From the NCBI GenBank assembly GCA_016906335.1, contig JADEYG010000012.1, positions 434,501 to 498,500 on the forward strand: DNA of 64,000 nucleotides, in the 5' to 3' direction. Source of the stretch: Novakomyces olei. Lineage: Eukaryota > Ascomycota > Novakomycetes > Novakomycetales > Novakomycetaceae. A program made the translations under genes and the position numbers. Of the stretch, positions 24,176-38,372 are shown piece by piece (within the stretch, counting starts at the first letter, position 1; each line of letters opens with the position of its first letter). The notes below the pieces were generated by a model. It did no database searches and had not been told where the DNA came from. It saw only the letters and a list, made by a program, of their open reading frames with translations.

Positions 24176-25452
24176 ATGTCCAAACTGTTTGTAGGCGGAC
24201 TAGCATGGTCCACTAACGACGAGGTTCTGCGCAGCGGGTTTGAACAGTACGGCTCTGTTCTGGATGCTGTCGTTATTCGTGATCGGGACTCTGGTCGTTC
24301 GCGCGGATTTGGATTCGTTACTTTTGCCACCAATGAAGCAGCAGAAACCGCAATAGCTTCTCTCGACAGCCAAGTGTACGTGCCTTGAACTCTCAGATAT
24401 TTAGTCTTTCATTCTCGCCTTTTATGAACAATTTTTTAATGAGCAATTTTGCCTTTTCCCCTGCTCTGTTTGAGAGGGGTTTCTTGTTATCAGCTCCTTC
24501 TGCAAATTGCTGACGGCAATTGTTTATTGTTCAATAATGACCCTGCAAACAGCGTTTTACTAATAAAAATGTAGATTCGATGGCCGAACTATACGAGTTG
24601 ATCGGGCTGCACACAAGGACAACGTTGCCGGCCAGCCAAATACCCGTGCCCCCTACCAGCGCAGCGATTCAATGGCGAGCGCCGGTGGGAGTATTGCCAG
24701 TCCTTCTGGCGACTCGGAGTTTACGTACGTTGATACTCCGAATGCTTACGGAATGCCTTCTGCATTTATACGGCCTAGCATGAATGGTAAGGCTTTGAAA
24801 GATCAACTAAAAGGAGGAAACACGATAGAATTAAAAAAAAAACAAAAAAAAAAAAAAAAAGAAAAAATAAAATTGTCAAGAAAACGAATATATCGGCATC
24901 AAAAGCTTACAATTAGGTCAAAAAGATGTTTACCAATCACCACAAAATTACGTATTATACCCCGTACCCGTGCCGATGGCATATCCCGCTGACATGTCGG
25001 GATCTCCAGCGGCAGCGATGTTGTACTCGCCACCTGCAGCTCAGTCTTTATCTCCGGGATTCCCTTCGCCTTATTTTCCTCAGCAAACTCCGCCTCCTCA
25101 AGCTCAGCAGCAGCAGGCTCAAAACTCAACCCAAATACCAGCGCATCAGCAGCAGAGCCATCAACAAATACCGCCTTATGGGCCATACGCCAAGATGGCG
25201 TACCCACCATACGCTCATAACCCTGCTCAGCATCAGTCTTACCCTACCATTGGAGGAGCATACCCTAACCCGTATTACCCTGTCCCTGCTTCAGCCATTT
25301 CTGGACTGCCACACGGGGCCATGATGGCACAGATGCCTGTACAGTTTCCTGCGCCTCAACCTTCTCCAAACGGGTCTGATGGAGCGATGATTATTAACGC
25401 TCCATCAGAGTCGGGAGGAAATTTGTCTTCCACAAATTCTCCCTGCTCGTGA
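24176..25452 (+). CDS. RRM protein with Pro/Gln-rich tail
   Basis: Three exons: 24176-24375, 24575-24786, 24917-25452 (315 aa). A single N-terminal RRM (residues 1 to about 80) has RNP2 LFVGGL and RNP1 RGFGFVTF; exon 2 completes it with FDGRTIRVDRA. This is the glycine-rich RNA-binding protein/Nsr1-like type. The rest (from about 90) is low-complexity Ser, then Pro/Gln/Tyr/Met-rich (YPVPVPMAYP, QAQQQQAQ), suited to condensation or protein contacts. Intron 2 includes a poly(A) run of about 28 bases. All junctions join in phase. Likely a nuclear or cytoplasmic RNA-binding regulator; the exact orthologue is not clear. Confidence 0.82.
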
Positions 25453-26836
25453 TATTGCTGATAACGGTGCCCAAAGACACGAAGAGTGTCTGAGGCTTGC
25501 GGGGTTGTTTTGGTTTTAATTTTTATTCAATTTGATTTCTGCTTAATTGTACAATTTAATCTCAAGTTTGCGTTAATTGATCTGAACATGGTTTATTGAA
25601 TGTTTGTTTTTTTCTTTTTTTGCTCTTTTCGAATTTGCCTGATCTCGCTGAATTTCTGCTGAATTTTTGCTTTTGTTTCAAATTTCAATTCCCGTTGAAG
25701 AAAACTTTTTGTAAGATTAATCATTATCTTGCTGTTTTCATTTATAGCTGATCCAGCTTTATACATTTTTTAAACCAATTATATCCCAATTTGACGAGTT
25801 TTTGGGAATTTGTTTTCCTTTTACTTTGTTGTTTGGCCGGATACCCCTTGGACATTGTGTGGACGGGTGATGGAAAGCGAAAATAATCTGCATACCCTAT
25901 GGGACAGATACTCAAAAGTGTCGTTTTCAAATTAATCTTGTTTTATTAAATGATTCCCAGAGTTGAGCATCAGAATTGTTGTCTCGACCTTTTGAATTGA
26001 AGCAGAAAAAAGGAGCTCCTTCAAGTATGTAGCTGTTATGGCTCAAATCTGGATTTGCGCCACATAGTAAGCTTTTGTTTTCTTTGTGCAATTGCGCATA
26101 ATACCTACCTATCCTCCTGTAGTTTTCCGCCGTTGAAATATGTACATATTCCTCCTAGAGATCAGTCCCTGATTTGAATCTTTCTGCAAGCAAGAGTCGA
26201 ACCTTCTGAATATACAGTGTCTGTTCGTTTCCGAAAAAATCGTTATAAAATATTAATATGATTAAATAGTTTTGAAATATCATAATTGTAATTCTAGTTT
26301 ATTTCTATATTCTTTGATACTCTGCCCCGCTAAAAATAAGAAATAAAAACGACTTTGCTATCGCTTTCCATGTATTTATTATATTATATTATATTATAAA
26401 CAAATAATAGTTGCCAAATATCTATATTGTTTTTTTGGTTAATTTAATGCTATAACATTTAGTCAAGGCAAATGCTAATTCTAACGAGGTAATAATAGCA
26501 GGTATATATAGTACTATTATTGATATAGACCTCTATAGATTAAAAATAAAAATGAAGAGCATGCAATTTGAGTGAGTAAAGTGTAGTTTAAAGCTCAACA
26601 AATTTGATCGTAAAACCAAACAAAGCAATTATGAAGAAAAAAGTCTGAGAATAGGCAAAGAAATATCTATAAAAGAAAAGATTTAATAGTCACCAATTGC
26701 CAACGCCCCTTCCTCCTTGGTATATGGCAAACCAATATTTTATCTTGCTAATTCAAAAAAATAAATATATAAAAAAAAAACATAAAATATATATATATAT
26801 ATATCAAAATAACCAGTCCACGCTCCCGAATTTGAT
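25453..26836. other. AT-rich intergenic between two convergent genes
   Basis: About 1.4 kb between the RRM gene (+) and GCG1 (-). Contains TATAT and ATATT runs (26370-26400, 26788-26802) but no supported gene or RNA. Confidence 0.6.
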
Positions 26837-27565
26837 CTAATCTAACTGCCTCTCTTCTGTTTTCTCTGGATCATATTTCCGAGATAATGCTTCAAGTGTC
26901 CAAACATGCTGATCCTGTGCATCAGGGCAAAGGTGTCTCATTGCCTTTGCCATTCCATAGATGTAATCCTTGTTTGGCCCAGAAGGGCCCTGACAGGTAA
27001 CAATGTACCGGGCAAGTTCATCCAGAGAGCGAGGTGGCCCGACAAAAGCCTCGTTATCCGGTGTGCCAATGTACACAATTGCATCTTTGCATACGATATC
27101 CATATTCCTTGCCTCCCCTGAACCGCCCCCACTCATGTGCTTGTGTGGGTCGTGTGGCCCCCACACTAATTCACGGTGTACGGTATAGCCGTTGATCTCT
27201 CTTAAATCCAATTCCTCCCGGACCGCCTTTGCGTACTCTGGGTCAATTCGATAGGCCATTCCCCAAACAGGCTCTTCGGCTGCCTCGCTGCTTTCGTCAT
27301 TGGGCATTTGACGGCAGCACTCTTTAAATTGCTCACGCGTGAGCAGAGTCACGACCCGGCCCGGCCGCTCTGGGACCCCGCGATGATCAATACTGGACTG
27401 CCAAAACCGCCGGACATAGCCTTTAATATATCCAGGCCGTGCTTCAACCACGTGCGCTGGCGCTTTCCAGATCAGACTGCCATACCCAAACAGCCAAAAA
27501 TGCTCATTGTCTATATCCTCTAACCCTTCTCTCGGCCGCACATCGACCTGATCGCCAACGGTCAT
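26837..27565 (-). CDS. GCG1: Glutathione-specific gamma-glutamylcyclotransferase (ChaC type)
   Basis: Single exon, 242 aa. FGYGSLIWK (residues 26-34) is the ChaC substrate-binding loop and Glu123 in LDLREINGY is the catalytic acid of the family. DHRGVPERPGRVVTL and WGMAYRI are further ChaC blocks. The enzyme splits glutathione into 5-oxoproline and Cys-Gly in the cytosol, a non-vacuolar glutathione breakdown route (yeast Gcg1/Dug-independent). A small insertion (MPNDESSEAAEE, near 87-98) lies between conserved blocks. Length is close to yeast Gcg1 (232 aa). Other glutathione genes lie further right in this window. Confidence 0.93.
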   Translation of the reverse strand: MTVGDQVDVRPREGLEDIDNEHFWLFGYGSLIWKAPAHVVEARPGYIKGYVRRFWQSSIDHRGVPERPGRVVTLLTREQFKECCRQMPNDESSEAAEEPVWGMAYRIDPEYAKAVREELDLREINGYTVHRELVWGPHDPHKHMSGGGSGEARNMDIVCKDAIVYIGTPDNEAFVGPPRSLDELARYIVTCQGPSGPNKDYIYGMAKAMRHLCPDAQDQHVWTLEALSRKYDPEKTEERQLD

Positions 27566-28118
27566 TTTGGTTTGGTGCAGGTCTGTATCACCAACGCCAA
27601 TTGACTGACAATTGCACCAGGATTATCAAACACTAAATAGTCATACAATACGTAGTATATATACGTAAGAGACATACACTCTCGCCGCGTTTTATGAAAT
27701 CTACACATTAAAAAAACCGTTTTGCAGCTGAGTATTCGCGATTTGTACGGAAAACACAAAATAATAATATTGTTGAATTAATAAAGTTATTTTGAATTTC
27801 GCATGGTTGATATCAACTATCTGACTTGTCAAAAAGAATGATAAAAGTCCCCCAAAGCTCAGAGGCGCGATAAGGGAATATATATTTTTTTCAACAAATA
27901 AAGGTGTAAATTTAGATGGTAATGACAGAATATACAATTTGGAGAATTCAGTGAGTAATGATGTGAAGACAGAATTATTTCAAAGAAATAATATTAAATA
28001 AAAGCTATATAGAGTCAATTTCTCAACAAATAATACTATATAGAATAACATTTGAATTAAACAATAAATACAGTACTCTGTATATATACAATAACAAATA
28101 CAACATAAACCAAGTGCC
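27566..28118. other. Divergent promoter of GCG1 and the Asterix gene
   Basis: AT-rich, no gene. TGTTGAA at 27771 and TTCAACA at 27890 repeat the terminal heptamers of the copia LTR, 126 bp apart, but nothing else supports a solo LTR. Confidence 0.55.
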
Positions 28119-28600
28119 ATGGCGTCGGATCCACGTCGCGCGGACCTTATCGTGCCTTATCGCCCTACAAAGCCAACGGAGGATGGTACTTCTTCTCAGC
28201 AATCGCTCTAGCACTTTGCTAATATCTTACAGAGAAATCTATATTCAGTTCTGCGGGACAGATGATGGCCATGTCCTCCATGGTTCTGCGCAACAAGTAT
28301 GACATTGGTAATTATATGTGCGCTAACGCTGCAGAATTGTGGCCTGGGCTTGTGTATATTTCGCTGTGAGCGCTATCGTGAGCTCCAAATCTAAAAAGAT
28401 CGACTACACGTCTGTCATGTATGATGGCACGGACTATTAAACAGCACTGACAAGGATCTAGATACGCTATCACGGCACTGTTTCCAGCTTACTTGCCTGT
28501 GATTTTCCCACAGCTCGATCCTAATGTTCAAGCGGCTGCCAGAGCTTCTGCTGCCGCTGCAGCGACCGCCTCCAGCTCGTCTGCACCATCAGCGACTTGA
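28119..28600 (+). CDS. Asterix/WDR83OS family, PAT complex subunit
   Basis: Four exons: 28119-28185, 28233-28296, 28335-28418, 28462-28600; introns of 47, 38 and 43 nt, all in phase, giving 117 aa. The N terminus (MASDPRRADLIVPYRP) is the DPRR..L..PY signature of Asterix proteins. SSAGQMMAMSSMVLRNK leads into a first membrane segment (IVAWACVYFAVSAIVSS), then the charged SKSKKIDYTS loop and a second segment (YAITALFPAYLPVIF). An Ala/Ser-rich tail ends the protein. Asterix with CCDC47 forms the PAT chaperone that shields unassembled membrane helices at the ER translocon. The longest single open piece is under 50 codons, so ordinary ORF scanning misses it. Confidence 0.8.
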
Positions 28601-28853
28601 CGAAGATTAACCCTCTTTATCTATCGTCTACGTCCTAAAACTGATCAGAGTAGGGTTAATCAGGGTTATTAACCCTGACATTAATTAAGTCGTTTACATA
28701 AAAAGTGTATATTGAGTATTTTCAATCTAGATGTGTACCCCGTTTCATGCTGATGTACCTCGTTTCATGCTATCGTTTCATGCTAATGCTACAACCTTCC
28801 ATTGTCTAGTCATCACTCCAACTCTAAATAAACCCTAACCACATCAAACATCC

Positions 28854-31800
28854 TTATCGCGGTGATCGCGACTCCTGCTCCAGTCTTCTCCGTTCCCGCA
28901 TTTTAGCCAACAAATTTGCAGAAGAAGCCCCTGCACTCGGCAGCTGTTGACGGCCGCCTGACCGGCCCGTCCAAGTTGGAGTCCCTACCTGAGCTCTACG
29001 TACCATACGAGCACTTTCACGTACTGCCTGCTGAGCCTGTTGAGCAACTCGCTCAGCTTCCCTCTCAACTAGTAACCTTTCAGGCCTGTCTGCATCCATA
29101 ATTGCATCATGCTGAACGGTAGAGTGAACACCAGAGCTGGCAAAAATACTGTCCAGCACATCTTCTTCTCCTTTACTCGATTCTCCAGCCTTTCGTGACT
29201 CACTGGGCCCGTCTTCATCGGCAGGGGTGGGCACTGGTGGACCACTGCTATTGTTCCTATAGCTTTCCAGTCCAGCAAACCCTTCGACTTTTCTCAATTC
29301 TGCTTCAGCTCGTTCTTTGCCTTTCTGCTTGCGATGGGCAAGAGACTCGGATGGCTTGGCCTCTGAATCTGCCGTCGAATTCAAATGGTTGTTGCTGTTT
29401 TTGCCGTCGTCATTGACTGGCTGATAAGTTCTTTCCAGTCCCAAAAACATATCGCCCGTCTCTGTCCCGACTGCCGGTCTGCTACCATTTCCGTCTTCAC
29501 TGGCATTCCCATTTCCATTCGCCCCGGGATCATTTGCAAGGGAAAACAGATCGTGCAAGTCGCTAGACTTGAAGAACCGTCGCTGCCTTGGGTCTTTGAG
29601 GATTTTATTGGTTAAAAATTGTTTAAATATCTGCCGATGGTATATTTTTTCCTCGATTGTTCCCGAGGTCATGAGCCGTAGAATAGTTACCGGCCGACGC
29701 TGGCCTAAACGCCAAGCACGTTCACGTGCTTGGACATCCGTGGAAGGGTTCCAGTCCGGATCAAAAATGATGACACGATCCGCTCCGGTTAGATTTACGC
29801 CTAATCCGCCGACACGAGTCGTCAGTAGGAAAACAGCAATGTCCTCGTCCCTGTTGAACCGGTCAACTAGACCCTGACGGGCTCCAATGACCGTTGATCC
29901 GTCCATACGCAGGTATGAATGGCCCAAACTTCGTATAAATTTCTCCAAGATATTTAGCATTTGCCGAGTTTGACAGAAAAGCAGAGTACGATGCTTCTGA
30001 CGGGTCCACAGGTCCAGCAGTGCTTTGACTACCCTCATCTTGCCAGATTTTTCCGGGTCTCCGTACCAGGGATCAGATTCCCGAAGCAAAACGTCCCTAT
30101 ACACAATGTCTGGGTGATTACAAATCTTTCGTAAAATGTCTACGCCAAAAAGCACTTGCCTCCGTCCGGCAAAAATGCTCTCCATCTCTTGACTGTTGAG
30201 AAATTCCCTGTAAGCCTTACGCTGCTGCTCAGTCAATTTGCAGAAAAGAACCAGTTCACGCTTCTTTGGCAAATCTGCCGCCACATCAGCCTTCATCCGG
30301 CGGAGCAAATAGGGCGAAATAAGGTCGCGCAGTACACAAGCAGTCTTGTAAGCAGACTGTACTTGCACATTACTAGCATTTGCGTACCCGCCAATTTTTA
30401 TAGGCAGAGCAAATTGGCTTTGAAAGATGGGCAAAGTCCCCAGTCGACCGGGAAAACAGAAATCAAAGAGCGACCAGAGCTCCGTCAGATTGTTTTGTAT
30501 CGGCGTGCCGGAAAGAGCGATACGGTTGACCGTCTTTAGCTGCTTGCAAATCAGAGTTATCTCTGCGTCAGGGTTACGTATTTTATGTCCTTCATCGAGA
30601 ACAGCGTACTCCCAATTTACGGGGAGCAGATCTTCGCGGTAGATCCGCATCCCAGCATAAGTTGTTATAAGCACATGGCCGCCACGAACGACTCTGTCTA
30701 CTACACGCTGCACTCGAGGATTATGGCCCTGAAGTCTCAGTGCTCTTTGCAACTGCTTGCCCCGCGAATCTAGCTCCTTTGCATCTTGCTCTTCCTCCTC
30801 TACGTACCTCTCTAAATCCTGTTCATTTGCTACCATTCCACTCCCACTAGAGTGCAATATTACGACTCGAAAAGGCGGCCACCAGCGATGAAACTCGTTG
30901 GCCCACTGCTTCATTACTGTTGCCGGACATACAACGAGTATGGGCTTTCGCAGCTTTTGGGAATGGTGCAATCCCGCAAGGAAAGAGATTACCTGTACAG
31001 TTTTGCCCAGGCCCATCTCGTCTCCAATAATGCCTCCCGCGCCCTGGCAGAAAAGCTCCCAAAGCCACTGCACGCAAGTTTTCTGGTAGTCGAAAAGACT
31101 AGGGAAAATGTCCCCGGGAATCCTAAGCCCTCCATCAAACACTTGATCTGCAAACTGAGGATGAGGCTGGAAGGGTTCCTCGTTGATCGCCGACTCCTGG
31201 TCTGATAAACCACCGTCATCGGCCTCCTCAGATTTATGGGCCTGAGCCTGTGCTCTTGCGCGCCTTCTGTTTACTGCCCACCGACCGAACCTTAACTGGT
31301 AGTTTGATTCAATTCCATCATCTACGGATTCCAGAGCTCCGTCTGCTTCTTCTTCCAACACTTCTTGTTCCTCTTCTTGATCTATATACGACTCGTCAGA
31401 CTCTGTATTTCTGCTATCCTCATCAGCAGCATCTGCTGCTGCCGGGTGGGAAGGCTGGTCTGGGCTTCTGCCTTGAACCCTGTCCTCTATTCCCTTGCGA
31501 GCATCTGCTTCAAGATTACGATTACTAGCCTCCCCTTCAGACGGATCAAGTACCCGCTTCTTCCGACCACGTTTAACGAGCCTTGGAGCAGGAGCAAACC
31601 CGGGTTCGCGGAGCGTCTTGTGAGACAAACTTGCAGTTGAAGGCTCGGAAACTTCCGACACTGCTTCCGTATCCTGCCGAGTCCGTGAGAGACCCGTCAT
31701 TGCACTGAAAGGCGTGATTTTTCCCGTACGAATGAGATAGTCACGGTGTGCTTCACCGGGCAAAGGCTGATTCTTGTTTGACTCTGCTATTTCGCCCGTA

Positions 31801-32237
31801 CCCTCGAGGCCCACATCTTCAAGTCCACCAGCTCGCTTGCCTTCCTCGCTTCTCCTCTGTATCCGTTCCTCGATCTCACAAACATCCTGCCGTGAATTGG
31901 CAGCTTTTGCCTTCAAGTCTTGCAGAGTTCTGCGTATGCCTGCTCGTGCACTTATACGGGCCCTTTCCAGCTGCGCTTCCAATTGGCGTATTCGAGCCTC
32001 GGCCTGTCCAAGTTCCGACAGTGCCTTCTCACGACGACGCTCATCCAGCTCGTCTTCATGCTTGGCAAGCGCCCTCGCTGCTTCGGCAGTCACATCTCGC
32101 TCCAGTGCGTCCTGAGGGACAGCGTTAACTGCCAACTGAGGATCAAGCGACAAATCGTCATCCAGCACCGGTGCAGTTTCGTCTCCTGCGCCAGAAGCAG
32201 ACGCCGAGTCAGGCGTCTGATTGCGCTCTGAGGTCAT
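28854..32237 (-). CDS. RAD26: Rad26/CSB (ERCC6) transcription-coupled repair ATPase
   Basis: Single exon, 1127 aa. The N-terminal third is acidic with a coiled coil (about 55-130). The Snf2 ATPase begins near 379 (LFDYQKTCVQWLWEL): Walker A GDEMGLGKT at 405-413, DEGH at 548-551, SGTPIQNN near 576, and the C-terminal lobe with RMDGST, GGLGVNL and ARERAWRLGQ (837-846). LYLL-RRMKADV and the HR(Q)IFKQFLTNKIL block are typical of the Rad26/CSB branch. The protein displaces or pushes stalled RNA polymerase II during transcription-coupled nucleotide excision repair. Length is near S. cerevisiae Rad26 (1085). Its 3' end lies 253 bp from that of the Asterix gene, tail to tail. Confidence 0.95.
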   Translation of the reverse strand: MTSERNQTPDSASASGAGDETAPVLDDDLSLDPQLAVNAVPQDALERDVTAEAARALAKHEDELDERRREKALSELGQAEARIRQLEAQLERARISARAGIRRTLQDLKAKAANSRQDVCEIEERIQRRSEEGKRAGGLEDVGLEGTGEIAESNKNQPLPGEAHRDYLIRTGKITPFSAMTGLSRTRQDTEAVSEVSEPSTASLSHKTLREPGFAPAPRLVKRGRKKRVLDPSEGEASNRNLEADARKGIEDRVQGRSPDQPSHPAAADAADEDSRNTESDESYIDQEEEQEVLEEEADGALESVDDGIESNYQLRFGRWAVNRRRARAQAQAHKSEEADDGGLSDQESAINEEPFQPHPQFADQVFDGGLRIPGDIFPSLFDYQKTCVQWLWELFCQGAGGIIGDEMGLGKTVQVISFLAGLHHSQKLRKPILVVCPATVMKQWANEFHRWWPPFRVVILHSSGSGMVANEQDLERYVEEEEQDAKELDSRGKQLQRALRLQGHNPRVQRVVDRVVRGGHVLITTYAGMRIYREDLLPVNWEYAVLDEGHKIRNPDAEITLICKQLKTVNRIALSGTPIQNNLTELWSLFDFCFPGRLGTLPIFQSQFALPIKIGGYANASNVQVQSAYKTACVLRDLISPYLLRRMKADVAADLPKKRELVLFCKLTEQQRKAYREFLNSQEMESIFAGRRQVLFGVDILRKICNHPDIVYRDVLLRESDPWYGDPEKSGKMRVVKALLDLWTRQKHRTLLFCQTRQMLNILEKFIRSLGHSYLRMDGSTVIGARQGLVDRFNRDEDIAVFLLTTRVGGLGVNLTGADRVIIFDPDWNPSTDVQARERAWRLGQRRPVTILRLMTSGTIEEKIYHRQIFKQFLTNKILKDPRQRRFFKSSDLHDLFSLANDPGANGNGNASEDGNGSRPAVGTETGDMFLGLERTYQPVNDDGKNSNNHLNSTADSEAKPSESLAHRKQKGKERAEAELRKVEGFAGLESYRNNSSGPPVPTPADEDGPSESRKAGESSKGEEDVLDSIFASSGVHSTVQHDAIMDADRPERLLVEREAERVAQQAQQAVRESARMVRRAQVGTPTWTGRSGGRQQLPSAGASSANLLAKMRERRRLEQESRSPR

Positions 32238-33430
32238 GCGCTCTGTTCTGCCTCGTTTATGTCATGAAAATTAGTCTACCATCCATATCGATGCACCATC
32301 TCGTCGGGATCTAATTATTTCTTTATCAATTAATCAATTTTTGAGCGAATCTTGGCCATTATCTGACGAGTTAATTACATTGTCCATATATTAATTCGCT
32401 AATTTTATTCAATATTATATTCAATATTCCTAAATATAGTGGAAAATGGATTATTATACAACAGCAGTTTGTCCGCTTCGTGTATATCGATCGGTATTAT
32501 AATTTATATATTCTACAGATTAAATTAGATATCTGTTCTACAGTTTTATACAGTCTTGAAAATCATACCAATTATACTCAATATCTAGTTTATTTCATTT
32601 TATTTCATAATAATAATTTACAACAATTATAACAATTTATAACAATTACAACAATTATACAATTTATAATAATATATTCGCTGCTCTACTACGCAAGCCT
32701 ACAAGTGCACACTACTTTTCTCAGGAAACTGACGCGTTTTACAGGCGAAACGGCCGCTTCGCATTTCGGAAGCACTGCTGCCAAGCGCGGTAGCTTTTGC
32801 TTGACGCTTCCGCAAGCAAATTGGTTACTTGCCCGTGTCCCAAACGCCCTGAAAGCAGCCACTTTTCTGGACGGTTTCAAGTGCGACCTACTCCACACGC
32901 CCGCTAAAGTGCGAAAGACTCAGTGCGAGATTGGTAGGGGTTTGACCTCAAAGCCTTACACTCCGCCTTTTTCTCTTCTTATCGTTTTGCTTCGATTTGG
33001 GCTGCGTTCAGAGACTCAGATTTCTTGGCCAAGAATCATTCATTGGCCATAAGGCTCGTGCTGATCGGGTGAAGGGCTGTTGAGCCGCACAAATATAATA
33101 CAATAAAGAGCAATCGGGATACACTTGAAGGCTTTGTCTCACGGCCGTTGCAATCTTGAAATAACCGCTCAATTCTGCTCTTTCACAAGCTCATGCGTAC
33201 GGCTGCGTGACAAGTGCTGCCTCCCGTCTCTGCCTCCATTTACGCTTCAAAGTATATACGCTTTAGCACTTGGCTGGTGTTGCAGCTGCAGAAATTTGCT
33301 TAAATTGCCGACGTGCTACGTGCTGGATCTGTTTATAGTCCACAATCAAAGCCAGCAACCCGTTTTCTCTGTGACTTATTCTACTGGCAACTGAAAAGCA
33401 CTGCCAAATCTTCATCAATCTCATTAAGCA
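32238..33430. other. Divergent promoter of RAD26 and YAK1
   Basis: About 1.2 kb. The first part is AT-rich with AACAATT runs (32610-32670). Two plus-strand open stretches (32705-33052, 33125-33394) show no family match and probably lie in leader DNA. Confidence 0.55.
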
Positions 33431-36896
<3,466 letters not shown>

Positions 36897-37751
36897 CTTA
36901 ATCAGGGGCTTGCAATGCCAAGTGTCTTTCCGGGTTCTGGCTTCTTGTTTTCTATGGTTGTTTTCGATGCAAATTTTATACATTTTCACTTCTCGAGTGT
37001 GGTTGCAATAGATGGTTTTCTTCTCTGGTTTACATTTCATTTGGTTTCTTGTCCCTCTGTCTTTATCCTTAAACAATCCTGTTCAGGTGTCTGTCGTCAA
37101 GTCGGTTGAAAACGGCAAACCGTTTTGCTATACTTTGTGGTTTTATATTGTTTTTACGTAAATTTGAACCTTTTGTAGTAATTTAATACGTGAGCGTCGC
37201 GACGTTTGTCACCATTGACACGGAGACTGAGAATAATTCGTCTCTCCAGTCGTCGAGGAAGATATCAAAAGAACAAATAATTATTTATAAACAATAAGAA
37301 ATGAATTTAAATAAATAAACATTTAATGATTAATTAATAACAATTAATAACAATTAATAACAATTAATAACAATTAATAACAATTAATAACAATTAATAA
37401 CAATTAATAACAATTAATAACAATTAATAACAATTAATAACAATTAATAACAATTAATAACAATTAATAACAATTAATAACAATTAATAACAATTAATAA
37501 CAATTAATAACAATTAATAACATTTAATAACAATTAATTAATAAACGGCGCACCTGCCCTATAATAATCCTAGTCAGCACATTTACAGGGCACACTCTAC
37601 AACGATAATCTCATACTATGCACATTGCAGCAGCAACCATAAAAGTTCAATCGCACTGCAGCAGAGTACTGCATACTGCGAAAAATATTACTGTAAATTA
37701 AAAGCAAAACAGCCCGCTCAGTGGTCTGTTCCGGCGAGTCCAATTCTTAAT
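36897..37751. other. Intergenic between convergent YAK1 and GPM1
   Basis: 3' flanks of both genes plus the 10-bp minisatellite at 37341-37540. No gene seen. Confidence 0.65.
37341..37540. repeat. 10-bp minisatellite, 20 copies
   Basis: Unit CAATTAATAA repeated 20 times with a single variant unit (CATTTAATAA, 37521-37530). The near-perfect copies suggest recent expansion. Confidence 0.97.
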
Positions 37752-38372
37752 CTATTTCAAGAGCTCCGACTTTATAACATTCAAGTCATCGTCCAGCTCA
37801 TAGTAGATAGGCACACCCGTAGCGAGCTCCCGCTTGACAATCTCCTCGCCCGTAAGGTGCTCGAGCGACATTATAAGAGAGCGCATAGAGTTGCCGTGAG
37901 CGACAACGAGAACCTTCTCGTCCTTGAGCAGCAGAGGCTTGATGTGGGACTCGTAGTAAGGCAAAACTCGCTTGGCGGTGAGCTCCAATGACTCTCCGCC
38001 GGGCGGAGGAACGTCGTAGCTTCGGCGCCAGATATGCACTTGTTCATCTCCAAAGCGTTTACGAGCTTCGTCCTTGTTGAGACCAGTAAGATCACCGTAA
38101 TCACGCTCATTCAAGGCTTTGTCCTTGATCGTCTCGAGGTCCGGTTGGCCAATGCCTTTGAGAATAATCTCAGCAGTAGTCTGAGCGCGCTGGAGGGCAC
38201 TAGTGAAGCAGATATCAAACTTGAAGCCTCTTTCACGCAGTCTTTCTGCGCCTTTAGCCGCCTCCTCGCGTCCGAGCTCAGTCAGCGCTGGATCTTTCCA
38301 GCCAGTGAAAAGGTTCAGTTTGTTCCATTCTGACTCGCCGTGGCGGACGAGCACAAGTGTCTTTGGAGCCAT
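37752..38372 (-). CDS. GPM1: 2,3-BPG-dependent phosphoglycerate mutase, short form
   Basis: Single exon, 206 aa. Catalytic residues are in place: RHGE with His11 (phosphohistidine), Arg62, Glu89 in NERDYGDL, and His159 in VVAHGNS. It interconverts 3- and 2-phosphoglycerate in glycolysis. After RRSYDVPPP the chain goes straight to GGESLELT, so the roughly 25-residue insertion of the 247-aa S. cerevisiae enzyme is absent. This is the compact form known from S. pombe (211 aa, monomeric) and some bacteria. [17 protein letters not shown] fixes the start. Confidence 0.96.
   Translation of the reverse strand: MAPKTLVLVRHGESEWNKLNLFTGWKDPALTELGREEAAKGAERLRERGFKFDICFTSALQRAQTTAEIILKGIGQPDLETIKDKALNERDYGDLTGLNKDEARKRFGDEQVHIWRRSYDVPPPGGESLELTAKRVLPYYESHIKPLLLKDEKVLVVAHGNSMRSLIMSLEHLTGEEIVKRELATGVPIYYELDDDLNVIKSELLK

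Noticed and set aside
27771-27896. Possible 126-bp solo LTR (TGTTGAA ... TTCAACA)
   Set aside because: Only the terminal heptamers match the copia LTR. Flanks AATAT and AATAA differ, and internal sequence is unlike 929-1274. Such heptamers arise by chance in AT-rich DNA.
31250-32231. Plus-strand frames over the RAD26 N terminus
   Set aside because: Antisense shadows of the acidic N-terminal region.
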